Shown here: positions 13,401 to 24,587 of the stretch, piece after piece
Position numbering within the stretch: the stretch's first letter is position 1
Layout: every line of letters starts with the position of its first letter
Source of the DNA: Alnus glutinosa
Lineage: Eukaryota > Streptophyta > Magnoliopsida > Fagales > Betulaceae
Assembly: GCF_958979055.1 (NCBI RefSeq)
Contig: NC_084891.1
Coordinates: forward strand, 4,034,501 to 4,098,500
DNA: 64,000 bases
Reading direction: 5' to 3'
Made by a program: the position numbers and the translations under genes
Notes under the pieces: model-generated
The model's input: the letters and a program-made list of their open reading frames with translations, nothing else
What the model was told of the DNA's origin: nothing
The model's database searches: none

Positions 13401-14781
13401 ACAAGCGGACAAGATGCTATCTGGGTAATAGTTGATAGACTCACAAAGAGTGCTCATTTTGTTCCTTACAAAACTACTGATTCCATGCAGAAGATGACAG
13501 AATTGTACATTCGGGAGATACATGGAGTACCTGTCTCAATTTTATCCGATCGAGATCCATGATTTACTTCAAAATTTTGGAAAAGATTGCATGAGGCAAT
13601 GGGGACAAAATTGAATTTTAGTTCAGCATACCATCCGCAAACTGATGGTCAATCAGAAAGGACCATCCAAATCCTTGAAGATATGCTTAGACTATGTGTA
13701 CTTGACTTTAAAGGTAATTGGATTCAATTCCTACCTTTAGTTGAGTTTGCTTATAACAATAGTTTTCAAACGACGATTGGGATGGCACCGTATGAAGCTC
13801 TATATGGACGCAAGTGTAGATCACCATTGTATTGGGATGAAGTTGGTGAAAGGCAGCTATTGGGACTTGATATAGTGCAAGACACCAAAGATAAGATTGT
13901 ACTTATTCGGAAAAAAATGTTAACAGCTTAAAGTCGACAGAAGAGTTATGCGGACCAACATCGACGTAAGTTGGAATTTGAAGTGGGTGACCAAGTATTT
14001 CTTAAGGTTTCACCAATGAAAGGTGTAATTCGGTTTGGTAAAAATGGTAAACTGAGCCCGAGGTATGTAGGCCCTTTTGAGGTTAACGAAGTAGTAGGGC
14101 AGGTGGCTTATAGAGTTGCATTACCACCGGAGTTAGCTGGAGTACATGATGTGTTCCACGTGTCAACACTACGCAAGTACGTGCATGATCCTTCGCATGT
14201 AATCAGCTATAAACCTTTACAAATTCATGAGAATTTATCATACGAAGAAATGCCTATACAAATCTTGGATCACAAAAAGCAACAGCTGAGGACCAAGACA
14301 ATTCCGCTTGTAAAAGTGTTATGGCGGAATCATGGCGTAGAAGAAGCTTCATGGGAACTGGAGCAAGAAATGAGAAACAAATATCCACATCTATTTCAAG
14401 ATGGACTCAAAAGGAAAAGGAACTATTGAAGACATAAGCCCGATATGTAACGTCGTAATCGCATTAAAATATTATTCTGTGGTTTTAGGCTTTTAGCTAG
14501 TCTGCATCTATTTAGATTACACTTAAATTTCGAGGACGAAATTCTAATAAGGAGGGGAGAATGTAACACCCAAGAAATTTATTAGGATAATTAAGAATAT
14601 TTTGATATTAATGTTGGTATTAAATTATATCAAATCTATTTGGAAAGTATATTTTTGTAATTTTATGTCCTTGATTTCGTATAAAAGTGGTTAGCTCAAA
14701 TTAGGCTCAAAGAAAAATGAAATTTTGGAGCTTTGGGAATTTTCAAAAGTTTGTTTTAAAAGAATAAATAAATAAATAAAA

Positions 14782-15210
14782 TGGGTAATTACATTTTCCC
14801 TCCATCAACTACCAGTCATTGTCAACATGCCCCCATGAACTGACACCTCGACTAAAAGAGAGCATCAAACTACCAACTTTATATACTTTGCCCCCCTCCG
14901 TCAGGGAATCCCGTTAACTTGGACGGAATATTCCATTTTTGGGCGTTAATTTTGGTTTAAAGACCAAAATGCCCTCCAACAGTAATTAATAAAAAAAATA
15001 TTAAAATTAATATGTTTAAAAAAGTTGAGGGCATTTATGTCATTTTTGAATTTGAGTTAGGGTATTTTAGTCTTTTTACCAATTAAACTGACGGAAGGGG
15101 GCAAAGTATGTAAAGTTGGTAGTTGAATGCTCTCTTTTGGTCGAGATGTCAGTTCATGGGGCCATGTTGACAATGGTTGGTAGTTTATGGGGAAAAAATA
15201 TAATTACCCC
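14782..15210. mobile_element. Palindromic MITE with perfect 9-bp target duplication (Mutator-like)
   Basis: The ends are (T)GGGTAATTAC and GTAATTACCCC, with long imperfect inverted arms: the CATGAACTGACA, TACCAACTTTA and GGGGGCAAAGTAT regions each occur in both orientations. The flanks are the identical 9-mers TAAATAAAA at 14773-14781 and 15211-15219. A 9-bp duplication is typical of the Mutator superfamily. The element is non-coding and inserted into the retroelement LTR, so it is younger than it. Confidence 0.85.
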
Positions 15211-15397
15211 TAAATAAAAGTATTATATATATATATAACCACGTTCAATGTAGAGAGAAAATAAGGAAGCCACCATTGTTGACTTTTCAAAGGAAATAAA
15301 AAGGAGAAGAGTAAAGAAATGAGAATGTTGACAAGTCAAATAAAGGAGAAAGGAAATAGGAAGGTGAAGCCTTTTCACATGAAGGCTTAGAGATATG

Positions 15398-15541
15398 TTA
15401 CATGCACATCACTTGTACATTTTTTGTACATTACTTTTTTAAATCAACCATTGGACCTGTATGACCCACATGTGAATTTTTGCGGGTCCTACAAATCCAA
15501 TTGTTGATTTAAAAGAGTGATGTACAAGTGATGTTCAAAAA
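15398..15541. mobile_element. Small foldback element inside the LTR
   Basis: The arms contain ACATCACTTGTACATTTTTT on one side and GTGATGTACAAGTGATGT on the other, around AAATCAACCATTGGA / CCAATTGTTGATTT. It is about 140 bp with no coding capacity. Class is not assigned. Confidence 0.55.
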
Positions 15542-16202
15542 TCATTTCTCGAAGGCTTAAGGCGTGAACTGAATGATATTCGTGAAGGCCAGAGGCTATC
15601 ACGTGAAACTGGAAGGAAGGGGCGTGAAGAAAATTCAAATAGAAGAGGAAACAATACATTTTATGCGAAAAACTGTAAGAGTAATAATAGGAATGCACTT
15701 GGGGGGGGGGGGGGGGGGGCTGCAGCGTCACTGGGTGCGCGGTAGAAATTTTAGTGTTAAGAGCGTGAAGACAAAAAGGGAGAATCACGCGAACACCTGA
15801 GAAAATAGTAGAAACTTATAAAACAATGAAGAAACTTACGTTGAAGCAGTGGTAAATGTGAAAACGAAAGGGGATTGCGGCGCTTTCACCACTTAACTTT
15901 TCATAGAATTCCAAACTTGTCCCAAAATGTTTGCCTATAAATAGGCCGAGCCGCAATAGTTTTTCTTCACAGCAAATTTTACTGCTCTCGCCCATTCTCA
16001 TGAGCGTACAGTAGAAAAAGAAATATTTAGATTAATTGAGGAATTTTAGAGCTTCTTGAAGTGGGATTGCTAGGTATAAATTATTTTATCCTTAGTTTAT
16101 GTCCATTCTAGTTATTAGAATTTAAATTATATTAATATAATGCTTAAATTGTTGGGGAAAGTATGATTGAATATCTCAGGGAAGGATATTATATTTAATC
16201 AT

Positions 16203-16540
16203 TCTTTTAAAATTACAAATGCATCGTTGTGCTGCCTAAGTATTTTTAGGTATTTACAACAGTGTCATTGTGATGCCCAAATAATTTTAGAATATTTTAG
16301 ATATGTCGTTATGATGCCCAAATAATTTTAGAATATTTTAGATATGCCGTTATGATGTCCAAATAATATTAAAATATTTAGATATGTCGTTATGATGTCC
16401 AAATGATTTTAGAATATTTTAGATATGCCGTTATGATGCCCAAATAATATTAAAATATTTAGATATGTTGTCATGCTGCCCAAGTTGTATTTATGACATT
16501 GTAAACATGGCGTTATGCTGCCCAAATTTTTAGGATTTAG
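16203..16540 (+). repeat. Degenerate tandem array, unit about 45-60 bp
   Basis: About six units carry the words GCCCAAATAATTTTAGAATA and GATATG(T/C)CGTTATGATG. Length and sequence vary between copies. The array lies in the retroelement LTR and probably belongs to it. Confidence 0.75.
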
Positions 16541-17891
16541 AATAAGGCTTAGGAATGAGAAATTAAGAATATAGGCTAATATGGAGATACAATGTTAATG
16601 CAGAAAATTTACGAAAGCGCATAAACTTATCATAAGAGTATAAGCTTGAATTGTAAGTTCAAACTTACTAACCCTGCATTATTTTACAAAAGCATATTAT
16701 GTATGTTTTCTTGAGCCCTGTTATTTTAATTACACGTATGAATATATTTTGAGATACTTTACATATGTGTTAAATGAAAATGTGTTTTCAAAAGGATATG
16801 ATTGAGTTTTGGAAGGAAAATGTGATTTGCAAAAATGATAATATTATATGAAAAAAAATTATATATGAAGGCATGTCAAGGCCCAATGGTTAGGGGGGGA
16901 TTATGCGCCTAACACCTCAAAGCTATGAGAGGGATAAATTATTAGCAACCTTGCGGTTAAGTGGGGAATAACTTGACACCTCAAAGCTATGAGAGAGATA
17001 AATTATTAGCAACCTTGCGGTTAAGTGGGGTCACACTTAGCAAACTTCTATGGATAAGTGGGAGTATAAATTCACTTATTAAGATGTTATTATATGTTAT
17101 GTTATGCGATGCAATGTTATATGCTAAAGTATGTTAATTTTAACTGATGTTTTACTTACCACGCTATAAACTGTTTTACTGCTTCATATTATAAAATGTG
17201 GAGTTAATTATGTAGTAAGAAAATGCAAAGAAATATTTTTATGTTTTATTATTATGTATCAAACTGTCTATCACCTGGTTTACTATTTAGCCATATTTAC
17301 ATTGAAAACAACTTTGTGAAAACCCTGCATACGTGGTTGGCTAGTAAGCACTAGTGATGAGATATTTTATAAACAACTGAGGGTTCAGATTAGAAAATGG
17401 TCAGTTTGCTTGAACTTGCTGAGCCGTGGACTCACTCTTCCACCTATAAATTTTTATAGATGCGGTTGAAGAGGAAGAAGAAGAAGAAGAAGTGGACATG
17501 TACGAATGTCCGGTCTATGATGGGAGAGGCTGACTGGGGCCCTCAGTTTTTGGAAGAATTAGTGTACTTAGTGTCAATAGTGGAAATACTGGTAGTTTTA
17601 GATGTGTGTATTTTAGTATGCCACTTATAGCAACTTTTGCTCTACAGTGTATTGTTAATAACCTTGTAAAAGATGTAGTCTGCTGTCTGTAGCAGTTTTG
17701 GTAAACTAAGTTTTTAGTTGTTGATATATAAAATATGTGAAGTTTTTAGATGCTCTGGTACAATTATACTTCTGAGGAAAACTCTGATATTTAAAATAAA
17801 ATAAAAAATCTGCTGCTATTTCATGTAGTAGTGTTACGTGTAATTCTAGATAATTACACTTACGGCTTGTTTAGAAAGCCGGGGCGCTACA

Positions 17892-18185
17892 CCCGGTGTT
17901 CCAGGAGGAGATCCTCTATGCCATGCGCCACGGTACTAGGCTTCTCAACATGTCCGGTTTCAGAGATGAAGCGCACTCCAGCTCCTGGGACCACTTGGCC
18001 TTTGTCAGAACCTACACGATGTACTTGGATCAATGACTAGAATTGATTCTCTATGATAGGAAAAGCGCTAGTGGTGGAGATGAGAGATGAGGCGGCAGAA
18101 GAAACAATTTCCGATCATCACCTCAGAATTCGTGGCCATATGAGTACGAGAGAACTAGCGCTCATGGGGCATATGGGAACTAAGG
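17892..18185 (+). pseudogene. Fragment of an ANTH clathrin-adaptor gene
   Basis: This piece is closely similar to positions about 27474-27765 of the intact ANTH gene in this window, over roughly 290 bp. Shared words include GTTCCAGGAGGAGATCCTCT and GGCTTCTCAACATGTCC. It encodes the end of the ANTH core but carries an in-frame TGA (after GTACTTGGATCAA) and a later TGA, so it is dead. The left edge is cut exactly at the 3' LTR end and the right edge passes into LINE sequence. The rest of this copy was not found. It is a relic of a duplicated ANTH locus. Confidence 0.9.
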
Positions 18186-18660
18186 AACCCGTTCAATTTT
18201 TGCTCCAACATCCGGATGACTTTCATTGGCAAGATAAAGACTCTAGACTAGAAGACTTGCAAGCTGAACAAAACAGAGGTTATCAATTGCAATCTACTTG
18301 CAAAAGATAAAAACTTGACACTCCAGGAGTCAATTCTGGCAGTGAATTTAGCAAGCAAAGCCTCACAATCCGTAGCTGAAAGCCTTTTCGTAATGAGAGG
18401 CACCGCAAATACCGAACAGGAAACTGACCTTCTTTCATCTGTAAAAAACTCAACATCTCTTATTTATCAGTAGGCCTAACTCCAAAGCAAAAGAAATAAC
18501 TTTTGCTGGATTAGATTTCAAACTCGAGAGACCCTCAAATTCAGCAAGAGTATATTTAGTGGAAGAAATAGAGTGTAAGTTTGCCGCATAAAATATAAGC
18601 AAATCATCCACAAATCAAAGATGAGTAAACTACTAAGAATGGCATTTCGGGTGGACGCCA
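18186..18660 (-). mobile_element. LINE (L1-type) reverse-transcriptase fragment, antisense
   Basis: On the minus strand the piece reads FVDDLLIFYAANLHSI (the (Y/F)xDD catalytic motif), then LAEFEGLSSLKSNPAKVISF, EGQFPVRYL and LQVDCN-like text, and finally SRVFILPMKVI. This is the order palm - EGxLPVRYLG - thumb - WxxxFxLPxxVI seen in plant L1 LINEs. Several frame changes and stops interrupt it. Only about 160 codons of the RT C-terminal half remain; the endonuclease, RNase H and poly(A) tail are not visible. It directly joins the ANTH scrap. Confidence 0.8.
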
Positions 18661-19704
18661 AATTTTGGATTAAAAGTAGTTAAAGAGGATTTTTCCTCCT
18701 ATTGTTCGGATTTATTGTAAGATATTTGTGAAATCTAAATATGAAGGAACAAAATCTACCAACTCTCTCTCAGACACAAAGAGACCCATTATCTTAAACT
18801 CTCCACACAGTTTCGTTTGAAGAGCAGGTTCGTTTCGCCCAAGCCATCGGTTCTCAATTGTTTAGTTGCAAACTATATTAGTTTGTGATCGGAAAGTATG
18901 ATTGTCTTTCCTAGTCATCTACAAGCTATATTTTCCCAGTATTTTCGTGGATTGAGTTCATATTGTTTAAGAAACTTGGTCATCTATTTGTATGTGTTGC
19001 AGGTGTTAATTATCATAGAGAAACTTGCTGAATTATGAGTCTGAGCAGCAATGGTCTAAAGCAGCTCAGATGCTCAGTGGCATTGATCTAAATTCTGGAA
19101 TGAGAGTAAGATCCTTTGTTGTTGTTATTATTAAATTTTTTTTTGCTCATTTAAGGAAGTTATAGTTATGAATATTTTGTTAGTTTATAATATTTTTCAA
19201 TTTGGATGATTCTATCAATTGAGTTTTTCTCTGATCTAAATATCGTTTTTCCCTTTATTTGTTCTTCCTAATATTCCAATATTGATGGATCGGTTAGTTG
19301 TTTTCTAAATAAATCCTCTCTCTCTCTCTCTATATATATATATGTGTGTGTGTGTGTATGTATGTGTGTGTGGTGTGGTTTTTATTTCATTTTACTATGT
19401 TTAATTTGTTCATTATATATGACAAGTGGATTAATGTCATGGATCGAATAGTGGAACTCCCAAAAGCAGAGACCTTTTCTTTCATCAATCAGAGAGAGAC
19501 CCAAGACACCAAAAATCCATTTCGAGTCAGTGCCCAATCACTTCGATCTGCGCTAAAGAGAAATTGGGTGATCTCTTCCTTGCTCATTTTGCTTTCTGAT
19601 TTATTTTATTTCGTTCATTCTTGTTGCCCATTTGCTATTTTACGGAATCTTTTCACAAAAGACTCAGATTGTTGGCAAATTTCCAACAATCTTAAATCAT
19701 TTAA

Positions 19705-19735
<31 letters not shown>

Positions 19736-20048
19736 AAAAGGAACTTGCTTTGGATCTGTGTTTCTTAAAAGGGTTAGTTCGGTTTTTTCTGAATTTCAAA
19801 GTTCCTTTTGTATCTGAAAGTCTTGGTGAGAGTTTTGAGAGGATCTGTTTTGGATGGGGGCTTGCATAAGCAATTGGATTAACTATTAAGGTTGTGACAC
19901 CTTCTCATACAGGTTCCTTTCATTTTGTTCCATTTTGTCTCCTTATGGTTTTATATATATATATATATATATGTTTTTCAATGCTTGATTGAGCTCAATT
20001 TGACTTAAGATGTTAAATTTACTATCTTGATTGTCTTTACCTTGCTAA
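18661..20048. other. Gene-free stretch with microsatellites
   Basis: CT, AT and GT runs lie at about 19315-19372, GA repeats at 19704-19729 and AT at 19955-19971. An open frame across 19346-19768 is mostly repeat-driven and not credible as a gene. The segment near 19010-19110 looks mildly coding-like but could not be assigned. Confidence 0.45.
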
Positions 20049-21076
20049 GAGCACTAGCAATAGACTTTCAACCATTTTTCCTAATTTAGAAAATATTTAA
20101 GGAATAAAACCACTTTTTTTGTTCCCTATATAAGAATACTCCACAACAACTTCCCTTTATCTTACTCTATATATTAAAAAAAAAAAAAAAAAAAAATTAG
20201 TTTCACTTTTTTTCTTTATTAATTTCATTCTTTTATCTCTCTCCATCTATGTCTCATCTCTGACTCTCTCATCTCCATCTCTCTCTCAGCTTTTTGTCTT
20301 CTTCCACACTCCCATTTCCATTTCCATTTTCACTTCCTGAGTTACTGATTTTTGGTTTGTAGTGGCAGCGTCGTTGGATATCGGAGTTGTGGCTTCTCGT
20401 TTGACGGGGTTCTCGACGACAGAGAGGTGTTTGACGGGGTTCTCAGAGTGCTGGCCCATAGATCGAACCGAAACGCTGCCGTTTCACACGAGGACAGAGA
20501 TAAGAGTTGACCGTTTTGGATCTCTGAGCCCTCCTCCGTCTCCGAGCGCCGCTCCAGCCTCCTCCGCCAGATGGGCCTCAGCAACAACCCTCATTCTCTA
20601 GAACCTTACCACCCGGGATTTCAGACTCGGTGGTGATTTTGGCCGATCGGAGTTGTCCGATCGCTTGACCAATCTTCCCGCCGCCTCCGCCATCGTTCGA
20701 TCGAAATCAGATGGGAATGATCATCAATGTGATGTTTTTCCCTCTACTTCTCCTGTTTGTTCTCCTCCAATTCTTTCAATTCATTATTTTTCAGTTTCTC
20801 TTGTAAATAATAATTATAGTAATAGTTGTATTATTCATCCAAAAAAAAAATAGTTGTATTGGCGATCAAGTTCTTGTTGAGTCGCGAAGGGAAGAAGAAG
20901 AAAGAGTATTGGAATACGTGAGGAGAGATGATGTGCTTTTGTGTGAATATAATAATCGATTGGGTAGATGGAGCCCTAAAATATGATAACTGTTGTGGCC
21001 TTTTTTTTGTAACTTTTTCAATTTTTTCCTAATTTAGGGAAGGGAACCACTTATAGAGCATTTGCTACTAGTGCTT
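20049..21076. mobile_element. PIF/Harbinger-like element with gene-like GC-rich interior
   Basis: The left end GAGCACTAGCAATAGAC and the right end GCTACTAGTGCTT are inverted partners, flanked by TAA at 20046-20048 and 21077-21079. A TAA/TTA 3-bp duplication is the Harbinger signature. The outer 300 bp are AT-rich. The middle (about 20350-20710) is strikingly GC-rich, with long overlapping open frames on both strands and the repeated phrase GTTTGACGGGGTTCTCG(A/C). No transposase is seen. The interior looks like captured host DNA, but I do not recognise the source. Confidence 0.6.
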
Positions 21077-21542
21077 TAAATTAGCTGCCTTGTGACAATA
21101 TATAAATTTCAAGTTTGTCTTTGTTTACATAAACATCCATGGCTTGTTTAAATTGTTCAAACAATTTTGGATGAGATTTTAATTTAGTGGTAATTGATCT
21201 GCGTCTGATCTTTTGGTTTCAATTTGAATAAAACTTGTTGAATGAATAAACTTTTGTGAGAGTAATACCTCTCAGGAACTTGATGCTTTGAAATTGCAGA
21301 ATAAATTGTTTAATTTCCACATAATGTACTTGTTGCACAATTGGGGTTCCATAAGCTTCCTAACAATTATTCAAACACTAAAACTACTACTATCTTTAGA
21401 TTATGCTTAGATGAATTTTGTATTGCTTTTGAGGGATTTTGTTTTCCAAAACATTATTATGATTGGGGTTTCATGTTGGAAAACAGTTTTGATGAAGAAT
21501 AATGGGAATGTTGCGTGTTTTGGTGCATAAAAAAAGCTTGTC

Positions 21543-22565
21543 TCAATGGCTTTTGTGTAGGGTTTAATTCAAAAAATGTGAGCAGACATGGGAATTACTT
21601 GAGCAGTACAAAAAGCAAGTTCTCATTGGCTTCCATACCCATGACTCCTAGGAGCGAGGGTGAGATCTTGGAGATCTCCAATATGAAGAATTACAGCTTC
21701 AGCGAACGCAAAATGGTTACAAGAAACTTCCGCCCTGACAATGTATTAGGAGAGGGTGGGTTTGGTTCAGTTTTTAAGGGGCGGATTGATGACCATTTAC
21801 TTACAGCTACCAGGCTTGGGACTGGCATAGTGCATGATTGCTGTGAAGAGGCCCAACTAAGAAGGGCTCTAGGGTCACAAGGAATGGTTGGTGAGTATCA
21901 GTTCCCTTCTTAGTTCTTTATGCTTTTTGTTGTATTGTTGGATATACATGCAAAAATAAACTATTTGGGGCAATTTTGCATCATCCTAATCTTGTCAAGT
22001 TGAATGGTTATTGCTTAGAGGATGACCATCGGCTTCCAGTATATGAGTTCATGCCCAAGTGAAGCATGGAAAATCATCTATTTCCAAGTGTGTAGTTCTT
22101 TATATCCCCTTTAACAATCAACCCGTTATTGAACAACAAACTTTAAGTTTTTTATTTTATTTTATTTTATTTTTTTCCTTTAAGATATGCATATTGTAAT
22201 TGTGACGCTAGATAATTGTTGAAGCAGGGGGTTCTCACTTCCAGCCACTTTGTTGGGGCCTTCGAATGAAAATTGCTCTTGATGCTGCAAAAGGACTTGC
22301 TTTTCTTCACAATGCTGAATCACAGATCATAAATCGTGACTTTAAGACTTATAATATCCTGCTTGATTTAGTATGTAGTTTGGCTAGGCTATTTGATCAA
22401 ATTTTTTGGATAAGTTTTAGAATTCAATCAGACTTATTTTCTGCCATGCTGCCTCTTTTGCTTTGAATTTGCAAGAATACAATGTAAAACTGTCTGATTT
22501 TGGGCTGGCAATGGATGGGCCAACTACTAGTAGAAGCCATGTCTCTACCAATATGTTTGACAATG
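21543..22565 (+). pseudogene. RLCK-VII (APK1/PBL-like) kinase pseudogene
   Basis: Pieces in order match Arabidopsis APK1A-type cytoplasmic kinases: TPRSEGEILEIS and NMKNYSFSERK.VTRNFRPD with the Gly loop GEGGFGSVFKG (about 21640-21790), then [25 protein letters not shown] (about 21978-22062), [28 protein letters not shown] (about 22285-22371) and KLSDFGLAMDGP-SHVST (about 22485-22555). The stretch with the catalytic lysine is missing. The HRD-like motif reads NRD, a TGA follows YEFMPK, and the C-lobe after the DFG region is absent. The frame is interrupted, so no active kinase can be made. It lies directly before RPA-like remnants on the same strand. Confidence 0.85.
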
Positions 22566-23613
22566 TGAGATCATTTCGTTGATAATGAATCTGCTATGAT
22601 TTCAAATCTTATTAAGAGCAAGCCTATTATTGGAGCCAGATTGAAAGTTGTTTCGCATAATGGTATGATCTCTGATGAAATAATAAGCACTTGCACTTGA
22701 TGAAGCTATCTAATAAAATAACTATATTTATAATAGGTATATCTCTTTCGACAATATCATCTAGCTCATTTATGATCAACCCCAACAACTCTCAAGCAGC
22801 TGCACTACATAATTGGTCAAATATTCTCTTTCATGATTTCACCTCTCCTTACTTTTCAACTTTGTTTGTTCAAATATGTGACCTCCTTATAACTAATTAA
22901 TCATTTTTCTCCTTCACATAAGGCCATTGCAAATCAAACAGTATTAAACGAAATGATTTAGAACAAATCCTACCTGAAAGCTTTATTAAGTTCAACCGCA
23001 GTATTCAAGAAAACTATTACACAGATTGTTGCAAAGGTAGACTTAGCTAAATCGGTAACACATCTTTTATTACTTGAATTAATAATACCATAATACACAG
23101 TTTGTTAGAGATTCATTCTTACAAATTCATGTATAATGAACTTTCTATATTTACATTCTTACAAGAAACAATTGCATAAAGATTATAAACTCCTACAAAA
23201 AAAATCAATGCAAAAATTCAGCTTTTGGGTAAAAGCAAAAATCGTTGTTTCCAACCTGCAACAAAGATTTTGGTATATGGCCCCTAATAGAAGTAACAAA
23301 AGTACAAGTGTGAAAATTGATGAGACATTTGCTTGTTTACATTGCAAAGAAAAAGATGTTGCACAATCACATTATACACAATCTATTTGCAGATACCTTT
23401 TCTTTAACTTAGAAATGTGAAATAGTCAAATTTAATACTTTTAACATCGATCTCCCTAAATTTTTTCTTCTATCTTTTATCATTTGATTTTAGATGTCGA
23501 GTGAAAGTGGAATTACAAGATGAAAGTGGTTCATTGGTCGCATCTTTGTTTGGGGAAGATGTAAAAAAAGTTCTTAGAATGCTCTGCAACAAAATTAATG
23601 TTATACAACAATG
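22566..23613 (+). pseudogene. RPA70-like (replication protein A large subunit) pseudogene
   Basis: Coding remnants on the plus strand include SNLIKSKPIIGARLKVVSHN (about 22600-22665) and ISLSTISSSSFMINP..ALHNW (about 22736-22820), resembling the OB-fold DBD-B end of plant RPA70. Next come ITQIVAKVDLAK (about 23010-23050), then a zinc-ribbon portion with FACLHCKEKDV (about 23325-23360), and RCRVKVELQDESGSLVASLF (about 23494-23553), which resembles DBD-C. One Cys pair of the ribbon is lost, stops separate the blocks, and the N-terminus is missing. Plant Helitrons often carry RPA-like genes, so this may be a Helitron relic. No Helitron ends were proven. Confidence 0.7.
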
Positions 23614-23744
23614 AGGTATGAAAAAAAAAAGTAAAAAATTTATCGTAGTTCAAAATATCTTTCTTATTCAATTATATATTGAATATAGCTATACTTCTAA
23701 CAAAATTATAACTAAGGAAAATATATTATATTTTCTGTATATTT

Positions 23745-24010
23745 CTTAGTTGGTTAATATTGTAATATTCTCTATTTACGGGTTAATTGTAATCAAATCA
23801 TGGGAATTTGATTACCATATTAGTATTTACTCTAAACCCTATAAATATGAACCTTTGTATTATAAACAGAAGTTAATAAGAGCACAATGCATCCCTTTGG
23901 CCTTTACCTTATGAACGTAAGTCATAGACCGAACTACGTAAATTTTGTCTCTTTTTTGTCTCTTGGTTCTGCTACTATTCCGGTTATTATTCAGTCCAAT
24001 TTGACATTGA
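23745..24010 (+). mobile_element. Possible solo LTR of a Copia-type element
   Basis: The segment has the texture of a short Copia LTR: a TGTAATATTC-like start, a promoter-like CCTATAAATATGAAC, and a downstream AATAAGAGCAC region with T-rich tail. No internal domain or primer site is adjacent. Borders are approximate. Confidence 0.35.
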
Positions 24011-24218
24011 CAACTACAATTATATCAAAATCTTAAATAAATGCTTTTTGAAGCATGTGATATTGCTGTGCAATATATATGTCTTGATTCAATTTGTACC
24101 TAGATGACCTTCATAGTATCAGTGCAATTGTTATATTGATTTTCCTCAAATTGGTTTGAAACTTTGCTTATTTTCACCAAATATGTGGTGTATGTTTTAC
24201 AAAACTCTCTTTTTTTTT

Positions 24219-24587
24219 GGGATAATTACACTTAACCCCCCTGATTTATCCACGATGTGACGATTTACCCCCCAATGTACCAAAATTGGTACATGACCCT
24301 CCCGAACTTGCCAACGTGTGGCAAAATCAACCTTCCGTCCAATCGACCGTTCTTTTGGACGGAAAGTAGGTCACGTGCAAATCACGTGACTTAGGGAGGG
24401 TCTCTGTCTTAAACGGTCACGTGACTTGCACGTGACCGATTTTTCGTCCAAACGAACGGTCGATTGGACGGAAGGTTGATTTTGCCACACGTTGGCAAGT
24501 TCGGAGGGGTCATGTACCAATTTTGGTACATTGGGGGGTAAATCGCCACACCGTAGATAAATCATGAGGGTTAAGTGTAATTATCCC
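24219..24587. mobile_element. Near-perfect palindromic MITE (369 bp, GGGATAATTACAC ends)
   Basis: The ends are GGGATAATTACACTTAA and TTAAGTGTAATTATCCC. Almost the whole element folds back: GGTACATGACCC / GGGGTCATGTACC, CCAACGTGTGGC / GCCACACGTTGG, and CACGTGCAA / TTGCACGTG. The flanks are T-rich, so a T9 duplication is possible but not informative. It is non-coding, and its arms differ at only a few sites, which suggests a fairly recent insertion. Confidence 0.85.

Larger units (their letters stand above)
10465..17891 (+). mobile_element. Broken Ty3/gypsy retrotransposon, Tekay/Del-type chromovirus, with complete 3' LTR
   Basis: Parts in order: gag remainder with a CCHC zinc knuckle (about 10465-11030), aspartic protease (DSGATH, about 11140-11170), reverse transcriptase with FIDDILVYS (about 11560-12400), RNase H (about 12440-12850), integrase (about 13150-13930), and a chromodomain-like tail (about 13970-14430). 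A purine tract (GGAGGGGAGAA, 14551-14561) precedes the 3' LTR. The order PR-RT-RH-INT and the tail mark a chromovirus, and the long LTR beginning TGTAACACC points to the Tekay/Del clade. A 5' LTR and the start of gag were not recognised. The element is clearly dead, with roughly half a dozen breaks. It is not recent, because smaller elements have since inserted into its LTR. Age cannot be estimated from LTR divergence with one LTR only. It abuts an ANTH pseudogene at its 3' end. Confidence 0.9.
14562..17891 (+). repeat. 3' LTR (about 3.33 kb) of the Tekay-type element
   Basis: It starts TGTAACACCC right after the purine tract and ends GGGGCGCTACA, giving TG..CA borders. Inside are two foldback insertions (14782-15210 and about 15398-15541), a 19-G run at 15701-15719, a degenerate tandem array (16203-16540) and a short direct duplication (16912-17035). 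Without these insertions the LTR would be about 2.8 kb. Confidence 0.8.

Noticed and set aside
15573-15800. Open frames around the 19-G run
   Set aside because: They lie in the retroelement LTR, and the G run makes the frame unreliable.
16203-16540. Regularly spaced repeats that could suggest a CRISPR array
   Set aside because: The units are contiguous, degenerate and inside a plant retroelement LTR. No spacers or cas genes exist.
19346-19768. A 140-codon open frame
   Set aside because: It starts in a GT/TA microsatellite and ends in a GA repeat, with no recognisable motif.
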